Origin: HGW-17 sp964516435
GTDB lineage: Bacteria; Myxococcota_A; Polyangia; HGW-17
Assembly (NCBI GenBank): GCA_964516435.1
Contig: CAZEZP010000076.1
Location: 9,721-73,720, forward strand
Direction: 5' to 3'
DNA: 64,000 bases
Shown: piece by piece, positions 1 to 9,588 of the stretch
How the letters are laid out: the number at the start of each line of letters is the position of its first letter
Position numbering within the stretch: the stretch's first letter is position 1
The notes under the pieces: model-generated
What the model was told of the DNA's origin: nothing
What the model saw: the letters and a program-made list of their open reading frames with translations, nothing else
The model's database searches: none
Made by a program: the position numbers and the translations under genes

Positions 1-603
1 GGGAACATAAAGCATTGCCAGGATGTGCTTCTCTTCGGCGCTCCACCACTTCGTGAATTTCCGGGAATTCAGGTCGATGCGGTAGATCGCGGCCTTGGGA
101 CCCGTGGAAGCGAACACCACAGCGCCGGCCACCTGCAGGTTCCAGATGTGATCCTCGGGAAGTTGGACGAACGGTTCGGTCTTTCCGTCGGGTTTCACGC
201 GGTGAATGCGTCCCTTGGGCAGGGTGGCCGCCAGCAGGTCGCCGCCGGAAAGTTCCACCACCCGGGTGACCATGAGTGCATCGGGCAGCGTGCACAGTTT
301 GCGCAACCTGTCTCCCTCCAGCATCCAGAGGGAGGCTTCGTCCGCGCCACCGATGACGGTCTTTCCATTCTTCAGGCGCAGCACGGTGGTGAACAGTCCG
401 GGCAGTTTCTCGCGGGTCTCGATCTTGGTCGCCCGCAGCCCCGGGGCGAGGCCGCCGCCGGAGAGGATGAGCGCACCCTGGGATTTGCCCGCGGAAAATG
501 AATTGTGGCTCTCCAGTTCCCAGAATTTGGTGGGCGCCGCTCCTGCGCTGCCCGCAAGAAATGACAGGAGGAAGGTGAAAATGGCAAAATTATATGTACG
601 CAT
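1..603 (-). CDS. Secreted beta-propeller-like protein (partial, runs off left edge)
   Basis: An open frame of 201 codons runs from ATG at 603 to the window edge, so the C-terminus is missing. It begins with a Sec signal peptide (MRTYNFAIFTFLLSFLAG, likely cleaved near AGA-AP around residue 22). It continues with short beta-rich units such as LPKGRIHRVKPDGKTEPF and FASTGPKAAIYRID that resemble NHL/SMP-30-type propeller blades. A GAGG ribosome site lies 7-8 bases upstream. The start is only 15 bases after the stop of the S55 protease gene, so the two are probably co-transcribed and act together in the periplasm. No catalytic residues are visible. The propeller assignment rests on repeat rhythm and is inference; presence of a real gene is secure. 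Confidence 0.75.
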   Translation of the reverse strand, partial: MRTYNFAIFTFLLSFLAGSAGAAPTKFWELESHNSFSAGKSQGALILSGGGLAPGLRATKIETREKLPGLFTTVLRLKNGKTVIGGADEASLWMLEGDRLRKLCTLPDALMVTRVVELSGGDLLAATLPKGRIHRVKPDGKTEPFVQLPEDHIWNLQVAGAVVFASTGPKAAIYRIDLNSRKFTKWWSAEEKHILAMLYVP

Positions 604-618
604 GCAATACCTCGCAGT

Positions 619-2385
619 TTATTTCAATTCCTGGTTGGGATTTTTGATTATTACCTGACACCGTCCGATTCCCGTCAGCAGTTCGGGAAAGCGCAGGATC
701 TGCCGGTGCAGAGTCTGTTCCACGCGGGGCGGCGCGCTCATTCCGCGGCGCACCAGCGTGTCGAGCACGGACAGGGGCACGTCGGACACCAGCATGCCCT
801 CCATGTCCAGTTGCGGGGCCGGAGAGCGCACGGTCACCACGAGGGAATGGGCATCCATGGACTTCTGGATGAAATCCAGCAGGCCCTTGATGTCCTTGGG
901 TTCCGCCGCGTCCACCGGCGTGTCGCGCCCGGCGCTCACCTCCAGGATGACCCGGGTGTCGGCGAAGGACCTGGGAAGCCGCACGGGCACGGATTTCACG
1001 ATTTCCTCGCCCACCAGCGGCTGCAGCGTGACTTTCAGGTTGAATTCGCGATCCGCGAATGCCACCGGGGTTGTTTCCACCTTGCGGATCCGGTAGAGGT
1101 TCAGCCCACGCGAAACCTGCACGCGCACGTCCACGCGGGAGAGCGCTAGCCGCGCGAACGGATTGTTCAGCAGCAGTTGCAGGGCGATTTCACCGCGCGA
1201 GGTGTTACCCCAGTTGCCCCATCCGCCGGGGAAACTCAGATTCAGTCCCTCCGTGGAGGAGAAGGAGTCCGTGAACCGGATGGGCGCCAGCCCCTCCATC
1301 TGGAACTCGTGGTCCACGGTGAACGTGAGGTCGGTGGCGTTCTGGGCCAGTCGGTTCATGGCCACCCGCACCAGGGATGCGGCCAGGTTGGCCGACAGCA
1401 GGCGGTGGCGGGCCACCTGGAAGCGGTACGTCTTCGCGCTTTCGCCGGGGGCGGCCACGGTGACCGTCACTGGCAGGAAACCGGGCTGCGCGGCCTGGTC
1501 CAGCACCACCGTGGCCTGCTCGTCGCGGACGAGCGCGCCGCGGGGCGCCGTGAAGGTGCCCAGTTTCATGGAGTTGGACTGCCGGGCGAGCACCGTGTGG
1601 ATGAAGGCGTTGCCGGCCGGAAGCCGCATTTCTCCCATGCCCAGGAAGGGATGCGAGAAAACCGCCACGCGGTCGCCGTCCACGTGGGTCACCGTGCCGA
1701 TGGCAGCTACGTTGATGTCGCCGGAAACCAGCCAGATGGCCACCGGTGCACCGGGCTTGTAGGCGCGCGCGGGCGCCGCTCCCTCGGAACTGCCGGCGGG
1801 AGCGGCCGGTCCCAGCGGCGCGAGCATGGGGAAGAAATCGGCGAACCGGTCGGCTGGAACGCCGGATACCGCCAAAGACATGCCCAGCGGTCGCACCACG
1901 GACGAATCCGTGCGCACCAGCGGGTTGCGGGCGGCCATGAGGGCGTTTTTCACGTTTTCCGTCCAGTTTTCGGCCGTCGCGGCGGCCGGGCGCCCCCATA
2001 CGTCCAGATTCTGCACCGGGCGCTGCATGGTCTTCACGATGTCCTCGGCCGGCGTGAGCAGCGCGATGGGATCCTTGGCGAACTGGTATCCGTATCCCAG
2101 CCCGCCGGCGAATTTCCCGTCGATGTAGATGGGGGAGCCGCTCATGCCGGCGATGACGCCCGCGTGCTCCAGCACGGGATGCGCGCAGCGCACGATGATC
2201 AGGTCCTGATCGATCATGGCCCGGCGCATCACGCTGATGACCTCGATGTCGAACTTCACGGGTTCCTCGCCCGCGAAGACGGTCAGGCCATAGCCTTTCA
2301 TGCCCGGCTTGATCTCGGAAGTCTTCATGATTCCCGCCGGGGCGGGCTGTCCATACAGAAATGTCAACAAGAAAACGAACCACAT
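619..2385 (-). CDS. SpoIVB-type S55 family serine peptidase, secreted
   Basis: 588 residues. The start at 2385 (MWFVFLLTFLYGQPAPAG) is chosen because it gives a signal peptide and has a GAGGAG site directly upstream; the frame stays open further upstream but reads arginine-rich nonsense. The first 90 residues hold the S55 signature: IKPGMKGYG near 25, then GMSGSP at 80-85 with the presumptive nucleophile Ser84. A second family-typical stretch, VAVFSHPFLGMGEMRLP, follows in the middle. The long C-terminal half is beta-rich and unassigned. In Bacillus SpoIVB this domain cleaves SpoIVFA in sporulation signalling; Gram-negative members are not tied to sporulation and their substrates are unknown. 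It sits between two propeller proteins, which may be partners or substrates (inference). Confidence 0.85.
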   Translation of the reverse strand: MWFVFLLTFLYGQPAPAGIMKTSEIKPGMKGYGLTVFAGEEPVKFDIEVISVMRRAMIDQDLIIVRCAHPVLEHAGVIAGMSGSPIYIDGKFAGGLGYGYQFAKDPIALLTPAEDIVKTMQRPVQNLDVWGRPAAATAENWTENVKNALMAARNPLVRTDSSVVRPLGMSLAVSGVPADRFADFFPMLAPLGPAAPAGSSEGAAPARAYKPGAPVAIWLVSGDINVAAIGTVTHVDGDRVAVFSHPFLGMGEMRLPAGNAFIHTVLARQSNSMKLGTFTAPRGALVRDEQATVVLDQAAQPGFLPVTVTVAAPGESAKTYRFQVARHRLLSANLAASLVRVAMNRLAQNATDLTFTVDHEFQMEGLAPIRFTDSFSSTEGLNLSFPGGWGNWGNTSRGEIALQLLLNNPFARLALSRVDVRVQVSRGLNLYRIRKVETTPVAFADREFNLKVTLQPLVGEEIVKSVPVRLPRSFADTRVILEVSAGRDTPVDAAEPKDIKGLLDFIQKSMDAHSLVVTVRSPAPQLDMEGMLVSDVPLSVLDTLVRRGMSAPPRVEQTLHRQILRFPELLTGIGRCQVIIKNPNQELK

Positions 2386-2413
2386 CCTGTTTTCTCCTCG
2401 TGGCGTGAATGCT

Positions 2414-3586
2414 TCAGGGCGTCCGGGGTGGCGGATACACCCAGAATACGCCGTTCTGGGAAACGTAGGCCAGGTTTCCGCCCGGCAGGCGGACCAGCGA
2501 ATAGGGACTGTTGGCCGTGGCCGGGTCGCGGTACGGCGACACCGGCAGGCGTGCCGACCACAGGATGCGCCCGTCGGCATCGAAGGCCACGAGCCGATCG
2601 GCCAGGCGGAACACGAGATACTCGTTGTACATGCGCGCCGGCGTCATGGGCGTCAATCCGAGTTCGGCCAACCATTCCATGCGTCCCGTCTCCAGGTTGA
2701 AATACCCCAGGGTATTGTTTTCGAGGAAACAGTACATGCCCATGCGGAACTGGTGGAGAAACAGCGATTGCACCCGGTGCGGAAAGCGGTGCACCGCCTT
2801 GGTGGTCCCGTCGGGACGGATCACGTGAGCCTCCTGGTAGCCCTTGAGCAGCAGGTACGTGGAATCGGCCAGGAAGCCATAGTAGGTGGTCGGGTTGCCG
2901 GGCGCGAAGAGGCGCTGCGACCAGAGGCGCTTGCCATCGCTCCAGCGGCGGGCTTCCAGCAGGCCGTTGTCGAGCTCCAGGGCGAAGAAGGGCGCGACGC
3001 CGTAATACTGGGCGTTTTTTGGGCCGGCGTCCAGCACCTGGCGCCAGGCGACCCTGCGCATGTCCTGCACGTAAATCATGGAATTGCGCCACCACACCAG
3101 CACGTCGCCGTTGCCGACCGCGTGGAAGCCGTCCAGTACCCCGGAAACCGGCAGTTCCATGATGCGCAGGAGTTTTCCGCGGGGACTGTAGGCCACCAGG
3201 CGGTTGCCGCGGGCCAGGATCATGGAGCCGTCGGGCTGCACGCCGATGTTGGACGTGTCGGCGGGCAGAAACAGATGCGTGCGGTACGCCTGCGGGCTGT
3301 CGAAGAGCGCGCGGACCCGCCATCCCGACCGGGGGTACGATGCAAATTCGGCGAAGTAGACGTTTCCGTCGTCGGTGCTCCAATGGCTGCCAGCGTTCAG
3401 AAACGGCCCCACATCGGCATATCCGGCCGGTTGCACCACGCGGGCCTGTGGCGCCTGGACGAGGATGGAGGCCAGTTCGTCGGCCGGCGTGTGCAGTGGG
3501 ATGCGCAGGGGAAGGTTTGCGGGATCCGGTGGAGCGGGATTCGAACCCAGCAGAAGGAAACTGAAAAGAGTCGCGAGCCAACCCAT
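2414..3586 (-). CDS. Secreted PQQ-like beta-propeller protein
   Basis: 390 residues with an N-terminal hydrophobic export signal (MGWLATLFSFLLLG) and no lipobox cysteine. The body has PQQ/YWTD-like blade motifs such as GKRLWSQRLF, GRMEWLAELG and GRILWSARLP, spaced as in propellers of the PQQ_2 type. No PQQ-dehydrogenase active-site residues are apparent, so a binding or scaffold role is more likely than an enzyme. GGGAGAGG precedes the ATG. Its stop lies 28 bases before the S55 peptidase start, and the next gene after that is again propeller-like, which suggests one operon making an extracytoplasmic assembly. The fold call is fairly firm; function is unknown. Confidence 0.75.
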   Translation of the reverse strand: MGWLATLFSFLLLGSNPAPPDPANLPLRIPLHTPADELASILVQAPQARVVQPAGYADVGPFLNAGSHWSTDDGNVYFAEFASYPRSGWRVRALFDSPQAYRTHLFLPADTSNIGVQPDGSMILARGNRLVAYSPRGKLLRIMELPVSGVLDGFHAVGNGDVLVWWRNSMIYVQDMRRVAWRQVLDAGPKNAQYYGVAPFFALELDNGLLEARRWSDGKRLWSQRLFAPGNPTTYYGFLADSTYLLLKGYQEAHVIRPDGTTKAVHRFPHRVQSLFLHQFRMGMYCFLENNTLGYFNLETGRMEWLAELGLTPMTPARMYNEYLVFRLADRLVAFDADGRILWSARLPVSPYRDPATANSPYSLVRLPGGNLAYVSQNGVFWVYPPPRTP

Positions 3587-3698
3587 CTGTTGCGCCTCTC
3601 CCGGAAGGCAAGCCAGTATACTGCAAAAAAGTGGAACGTGAAAGGAGATTCCCGTGAAATCCGCACAGCGGCGCCCCGAGCCGCAGTTGGGCGCATTT

Positions 3699-4823
<1,125 letters not shown>

Positions 4824-4844
4824 GCGCGACTCCGGGAAGGACGT

Positions 4845-6776
4845 TCAGGGATTCAGGGCGACCAGTTGCGAGTTGAGGCGGTGCACGATGTCCTTGCCGG
4901 GTCCCTCGAAGTAGTAGCGCAGCACGGCGTCCGTGCCCGAGGCGCGCAGTTCGAACCAGGCGCCGTCGAATTCCAGGAAGGAGCCGTCCTGCGCCCAGAA
5001 GGCGCGCCGGATGGCCGGGAAGCCGGGGTCACCGAGCGCCTCGCGCAGGCGTTCGGTGGCCTGCTGCGGCTTTATTTTCGTCAGTTCCCGGAAATACGAG
5101 ACGATGCGGTCTTTGCGCTCCATCGCTTTCGCCATGGCCGAGCGCCTCGCATCGCCCGTGAGGCTCTCGTCGTAGAGCGTGATGTCCTGGCGCTCGTAGG
5201 CCGCGTACGGGATGGGATGGCGCTCGAGCAGTTCGAGGTACCACTGGGCGAAGGAAGCGCCGCGCGCATGCAGTTCGGATGCGGCCAGCAGCGTGAGCAG
5301 GCCCACCTGGAAGCCGTCCTTCTCCTTGAGGGCGAGCGAGGCTGCCGAGCCATCGTGGTTGGGCACCCATTCCAGCGTGCCCATGGCCGCGCCGCCGCTC
5401 TCCTCGGCCATGATGAGGAAGCGCGGATTGGCGCCCAGATGGTGGACCTCGCCGATGGCGTCGGTGAACGTGACGTCCTGCGCGCCTGACCGCAGTTGCT
5501 CCTGCACGGAGACCACCAGTTCGCCGAAGTACTTGAATCCCACGGGCACGAGCACGGGGTGCACGTCCAGGCCGTGTTCGGCAGCGATCGCGCGGGCCAC
5601 GGCCGGAATGGAGCGCGATGTGGGATACGTCACGGCCACGATGAAATCGTAGCGTCCCAGGAGGCCGGCGCGCGCGATCGCCTGCGTGCGCAGCGCCGTG
5701 AGCAGGAAGTAGATCTGGTTGGGCTTGAAATACACCAGGCAGCGCCCGTCGTCGAGCGGATCCACCTCCAGCGCGGCGGCGCGGGCCGCTTCGGCGAGGT
5801 GGGCAGGCGCCTGCGTGACGATGTTGAACCGGTCGCCGTCGGGGTCCCAGATGAACACCACGTCCGCCCTGCCATCCCGCAGCAGTTCCTGCGCCCCGAT
5901 ATGCTTGTAGATCTGCCATTTTCCGGGATCCACGCCATGGTTGACGCCATCGAGGATGCCGATGCCGTGGTAGTTGGAATCCTCCTTTTCGTACAAAAAC
6001 GAGATGCCGCGTTCATCCATGGGAAAGTTCAGCATGCCGAAGATCCGCCGCGCCGCCGCCCCCATGCTGCCGCCCTCGGTGCACACGGCCACGCGCAGGC
6101 CGCCTTCCAGCGCCCTGCGGATGGTGTCGATGCCGTTTTCGTCCACCAGGTGGCGCAGCGACTGGACGTACGCCGGCAGGGGGTCGAAATCCCGCCGGAT
6201 GCGCGGATCGTCGGCGGCCGCGAGTTCCACCCGGAAGCCGTTTTGCGCGATGCCGGCCGTCAACTCCCGCACGCGGTCGCGGATTTCATCGGCCATCCTG
6301 AGCAGTTGCATGCCGTTCTTGTCCATGGGCTTCCAGCCGCCCTTGAAGCTCTGGGAGTGGCTGGCCGTGAAATTCTCGCCGCCGTCGAGCCCGTAATGGA
6401 ACACGCCGAAGGAACTGAGCCAGATGGGCGTGGTGCGGCTCTCCCCGGCCTGCAGGTGGACCGTGATGCCCGCCGCCGCGTAGATGCGGGCGAACAGGTC
6501 GATGAATTTCTGGGTATGCGGGCGCACCTCGCCGCCGATGTGCAGATGGCGCAGGCCGTGCCTTTGTGCCACGTCGCGCCGTGCGGCGGCCACGATGGCC
6601 ATGGTGAGCGCCGAGAACGGCACGTTCGCGGAAAAGAAGTCCGCCGGATCCAGTTGGTCCCGGTAGCCGGCCGTCCCCAGGGAGAATCCCCGGCCCCATT
6701 CCTCCAGCCGGGCCTTCTGGGCGAGTTCGGGCGAAATCACCAGGGTTTCGGGGGCGTTTCCAAACGGCGTGTGCAT
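4845..6776 (-). CDS. Alpha-D-phosphohexomutase (phosphoglucomutase/phosphomannomutase family)
   Basis: 643 residues. It interconverts hexose 1- and 6-phosphates through a phosphoserine. The four family signatures are present in order: GTAGYRD (34-40), active-site loop TASH with Ser139 (followed by SQ instead of the usual NP), Mg-binding DPDGDR (311-316), and the sugar-binding loop EESGG (458-462). Substrate (glucose, mannose or glucosamine) cannot be decided from these motifs. The protein is longer than the usual 450-580 residues, with extra sequence between the metal and sugar loops. AAGGAGAG precedes the ATG. It is the first gene of a minus-strand run that continues into mraY, which fits supply of sugar precursors for envelope synthesis. 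Confidence 0.9.
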   Translation of the reverse strand: MHTPFGNAPETLVISPELAQKARLEEWGRGFSLGTAGYRDQLDPADFFSANVPFSALTMAIVAAARRDVAQRHGLRHLHIGGEVRPHTQKFIDLFARIYAAAGITVHLQAGESRTTPIWLSSFGVFHYGLDGGENFTASHSQSFKGGWKPMDKNGMQLLRMADEIRDRVRELTAGIAQNGFRVELAAADDPRIRRDFDPLPAYVQSLRHLVDENGIDTIRRALEGGLRVAVCTEGGSMGAAARRIFGMLNFPMDERGISFLYEKEDSNYHGIGILDGVNHGVDPGKWQIYKHIGAQELLRDGRADVVFIWDPDGDRFNIVTQAPAHLAEAARAAALEVDPLDDGRCLVYFKPNQIYFLLTALRTQAIARAGLLGRYDFIVAVTYPTSRSIPAVARAIAAEHGLDVHPVLVPVGFKYFGELVVSVQEQLRSGAQDVTFTDAIGEVHHLGANPRFLIMAEESGGAAMGTLEWVPNHDGSAASLALKEKDGFQVGLLTLLAASELHARGASFAQWYLELLERHPIPYAAYERQDITLYDESLTGDARRSAMAKAMERKDRIVSYFRELTKIKPQQATERLREALGDPGFPAIRRAFWAQDGSFLEFDGAWFELRASGTDAVLRYYFEGPGKDIVHRLNSQLVALNP

Positions 6777-6959
6777 GCGCTCTCTCCTTGGTTCTCCGGA
6801 ACCCGAAACCGCATTGAAAGCCGCCGGGTTCCGCCAGAAATCCGCCCGAAGATATCACTGCGCCCCGGATGGCGCAACTTCCCATACCCTCTCTCCCACA
6901 CCCTTTTCGCCTTGAATTGCATTGCAATCGCGGGCTGCATGCAGCGGACTGCAGCCATT

Positions 6960-8588
6960 TCATTCGGGGAGGCTGAAAATCGCCGGCCGCACGCCCAGAA
7001 CCCTGGTTTCATCCAGCGCCTCTACGATCAAAACATGCGCTCCTGGAACGATACCCTGAATGATGGCTTCGAAATGCCCATCGCTCCCATCGAAAATGCC
7101 TTTCATTTCATGGTCGGCCCAGATTCGGATCCTTTCAGCTCCCGGCGCATCGGCCGAAATGCGGAGAAACCCCGGGTTCTTCGCATGAGCCTGGATTTTC
7201 AGCCCGATCCGGATTCCCCCCGCGTGCTGGAGCCGGGGGCCCCTGTCAGGTTTCGCCAGGACGGCGGCGATGCAGACGCGCGCCAGTTCAGCCAGCCAGG
7301 CGGCGTTTTCCTCGGATTCTTTGGGGATGTGCGGAAAGAAGGGGATGGATACTACGGCCAGTACGCGCCGGCCCGATTTTTCACCTACGATATAGGCGTT
7401 TTCCACCAGCACCACGCCGGGTATGCGTCCCACGCTGTTGTAGATCCTGACCTTTTCGCCAAAGGCTTTCTGTGGGCCGTTTCCGAGTCGTTTGCGCGTC
7501 TTTCGCATCTGTTCCAGGATCCGGTCGACGTCGGTCTCGGTAATCGGAAAGCGCTCTACTTCCGGCAATTCCCGGTGCAGGGCCACACGCCGCAGGACTT
7601 CCTGCAGTTCGAACAGGGTGGCGCAGTTCGATGCGCACCGGGTCCGCACCCGGCCGATGCGCGCCGGCAGCCGTATTTTCCTGCCATTTTCCGAAAGCCG
7701 CATGACCGGAGATATCCGGAATTTTTCATTCTTGCTGTTGTAAAAGACGTTGATTTCCATATTGGGCAATCCGAAACGCGGCGAAAGCCAGGTTTCGTTG
7801 ATTTCCTCGTAGCCCGCAACCTGGATGAGCCGGTTGTAGTCCTCATTGGAGGAATGCATGAGGGCTGGCACGTAGATCTGATGCAGTTTGCGGGTGAATT
7901 TGCCCGCGGCATCCTCGAATTCCACGACGGCCTCCCCGGTCATGCCGTGCTGCGCGAGCGTGGAGAGGGCGGCCACGGTGGCCGACAGTTTGATGGTCGA
8001 TGCCGGGTGGAAGTAACTGGGCGGAAAATCGAATGCATGCCCGAACGCGTGATACGTGAAGGCCGGCTGATCCACGCCCGGCTCCACGACGGTCACCAGC
8101 ACGTTGGAATGCGGCAGGATGTCCCATTTCACGCGGGCGAGGCGGGCTTTGAGCGTTTCGGTGTCTGCCGTTTGCTTCGCCATTTCGAACCAGGAATTCC
8201 GGTCGCGTTCTTCCGACAGCGGAATTTCGATGGAAAAACCATCCCCCAGTTTTTTATTTTTTTCAGTTGAACTCACCGCCGCATACAGGTTCACCCCGGC
8301 GTCTGGCATGTCTGTTTTGGCCGCATCGTTTTTGTTATCAATATTCGCCCTATTCGATGCAGATGCGTCCTGACCCGCGTTCATGGTTCGGGCGGCGATA
8401 TCCTGCGCTGTATCCAGCTGGATGCCAGGGTCTTTCTTCTCTGGCTCTTGCGCCAGACATCCAGTAATAATAAATAATATAAAAAAAATACTGAGATACA
8501 TAGTTTTTAGTGTTTTTTTATTGTGGTATGTGATACTCGTGAGAAAATTCTCAATTTTCTGAAACATATAAATTTTTAATCTCATCAT
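6960..8588 (-). CDS. Lipoprotein with class A beta-lactamase/transpeptidase-like serine hydrolase fold
   Basis: Up to 542 residues. A lipobox FIITGC places lipidated Cys at 44 when counted from the ATG at 8588. That start overlaps the upstream stop as ATGA. Starts at 8567 or 8501 are also possible and would shorten the cytoplasmic leader. The enzyme-like part has the SxxK motif STIK (197-200) inside HPASTIKLSATVAAL and an SxN motif SSN (246-248). The expected KTG before the WIPG-like turn is replaced by NSVGRIPG, so the third motif is degenerate. The C-terminal 90 residues are beta-rich. It could bind or hydrolyse peptidoglycan peptides or beta-lactams, or be catalytically impaired. Co-transcribed with the zinc-ribbon gene upstream. 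Confidence 0.75.
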   Translation of the reverse strand: MMRLKIYMFQKIENFLTSITYHNKKTLKTMYLSIFFILFIITGCLAQEPEKKDPGIQLDTAQDIAARTMNAGQDASASNRANIDNKNDAAKTDMPDAGVNLYAAVSSTEKNKKLGDGFSIEIPLSEERDRNSWFEMAKQTADTETLKARLARVKWDILPHSNVLVTVVEPGVDQPAFTYHAFGHAFDFPPSYFHPASTIKLSATVAALSTLAQHGMTGEAVVEFEDAAGKFTRKLHQIYVPALMHSSNEDYNRLIQVAGYEEINETWLSPRFGLPNMEINVFYNSKNEKFRISPVMRLSENGRKIRLPARIGRVRTRCASNCATLFELQEVLRRVALHRELPEVERFPITETDVDRILEQMRKTRKRLGNGPQKAFGEKVRIYNSVGRIPGVVLVENAYIVGEKSGRRVLAVVSIPFFPHIPKESEENAAWLAELARVCIAAVLAKPDRGPRLQHAGGIRIGLKIQAHAKNPGFLRISADAPGAERIRIWADHEMKGIFDGSDGHFEAIIQGIVPGAHVLIVEALDETRVLGVRPAIFSLPE

Positions 8589-9343
8589 TCAGTCGGCAGT
8601 AGGGAGCAGCACATTTTCCCGTGCCCAGTAGACTTCGGTCGCGAACATAGGATTTTCCATTGAATGTCAGTATCGTACGGTTGCCGTTTTCTTCCACTGT
8701 ATTTTTTGGGGTTTGATTCCGATGACAATGGTTTTCCACAATGCTTGCAGAAACGGGCTTCCGGAGAAATGAAATTCTGGCAATGAGGACAGCGGGGATT
8801 TTGCATTTCGGCTCCGCATGAACTGCAGAAACGGGCCTGAGCATTCACGGCGCTGTTGCAGCGGGGACACCGGATGGCGTTCAGCGAACTTTCCCGTGTG
8901 GCTCCCGTTGCATCTCCTGAGGCATCCGGTAGCAGCGGATAGACGATGACGAGAAAAAAGTCGATCAGCATGTACGCGTAAAAAGCGAAACCTGCATATT
9001 TGAAGATTTCCTGAATGACTTTTTTGAACTGGAAAGATTCATTTTTTCCAGGGATAAAAAAACAAAAAAAGCAATGTTTGTTACAATAAGCAGCAAAACA
9101 TAAGCTGTTTTCTTCATGTGAAAACTGCTGAAGAGTATACCTGGAAAAGACAGGATAGGTATGAATAATAACAAGTAGCCTATTATTTTTGGAGTTAATC
9201 GCTTGGAGTTCTGAAAGGCAAAAAGCGTAAAATCATAATATGATAAATCAATTAATCCAAAAAGTTTGAAGACAGGCGACTTGAACAGGGCGAGACAGGC
9301 GATGGCGGCAAACAAAAAAATTTTTGATGGACCACTTTTCCAT
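8585..9343 (-). pseudogene. Membrane protein with C-terminal double zinc ribbon, reading frame broken twice
   Basis: Three frames joined together read as one protein. ATG at 9343 with an AAAGGAA site gives MEKWSIKNF. After the T7 run at 9314-9320 the sense continues one frame over (LFAAIACLALFK, several hydrophobic segments). At the T7-A heptamer 9055-9061 it shifts -1 into IPGKNESFQFKKVIQE, a further membrane segment (FAFYAYMLIDFFLVIVY), and two CxxC zinc-ribbon pairs (CPRC/CSSC, CPHC/CKHC). Cys spacing resembles the double zinc ribbon family and the two plus-strand genes at 17657 and 18398. Both breaks fall in homopolymers, so sequencing indels, a true pseudogene, phase variation or programmed frameshifting are all possible. 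Without repair the pieces are 8585-8971 and 8965-9396. The stop overlaps the next start (ATGA). Confidence 0.65.
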
Positions 9344-9402
9344 TGAAAATTCCTTTCACAATAGAGGTAAATTAAAAACGCTGCTCTGTCGTTCAAGCCA
9401 TG

Positions 9403-9588
9403 CTAATTCTGCACTGCCCAGGCTTCCGCTTTCTGCATCGCCTCCCTGGGGCTGCTGGCTTTTCCGACATATTTGCTGCCGTAGCCCCATGCCTTGCAGT
9501 ATATGGTGCCATTGTCTTCATCCCACTCCACCGAATAGGAATACCCGGATGAGCCGATTACCGTGCCGAGTTCCACATAACTGGACGT
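9403..9588 (-). CDS. Small uncharacterised protein, probable non-ATG start
   Basis: A clean frame ending QKAEAWAVQN at 9403 reads SSYVELGTVIGSSGYSYSV, then EWDEDNGTIYCKAWGYG, then KYVGKASSPQEAMQKAEAW. The composition and EAMQKAEAW tail look like a genuine folded mini-protein. A perfect AAGGAGG at 9594-9600 sits five bases before ACG at 9588, with an in-frame stop upstream and no ATG in the frame. The next standard candidate is GTG at 9576, which is too far from the ribosome site. So either ACG is used, or a base differs from ATG in the read. Likely co-transcribed with the zinc-ribbon gene 60 bases downstream. Function unknown. Confidence 0.55.
   Translation of the reverse strand, partial: TSSYVELGTVIGSSGYSYSVEWDEDNGTIYCKAWGYGSKYVGKASSPREAMQKAEAWAVQN

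Noticed and set aside
3525..3552. T-arm-like sequence resembling a tRNA 3-prime end
   Set aside because: It lies within the propeller gene's signal-peptide coding region and no D-arm or anticodon arm is present upstream.
6933..6956. GGCTGCA/TGCAGCC hairpin after the beta-lactamase-fold gene as terminator
   Set aside because: The seven-base stem is perfect but no T tract follows on the minus strand, so it is not called as a terminator.
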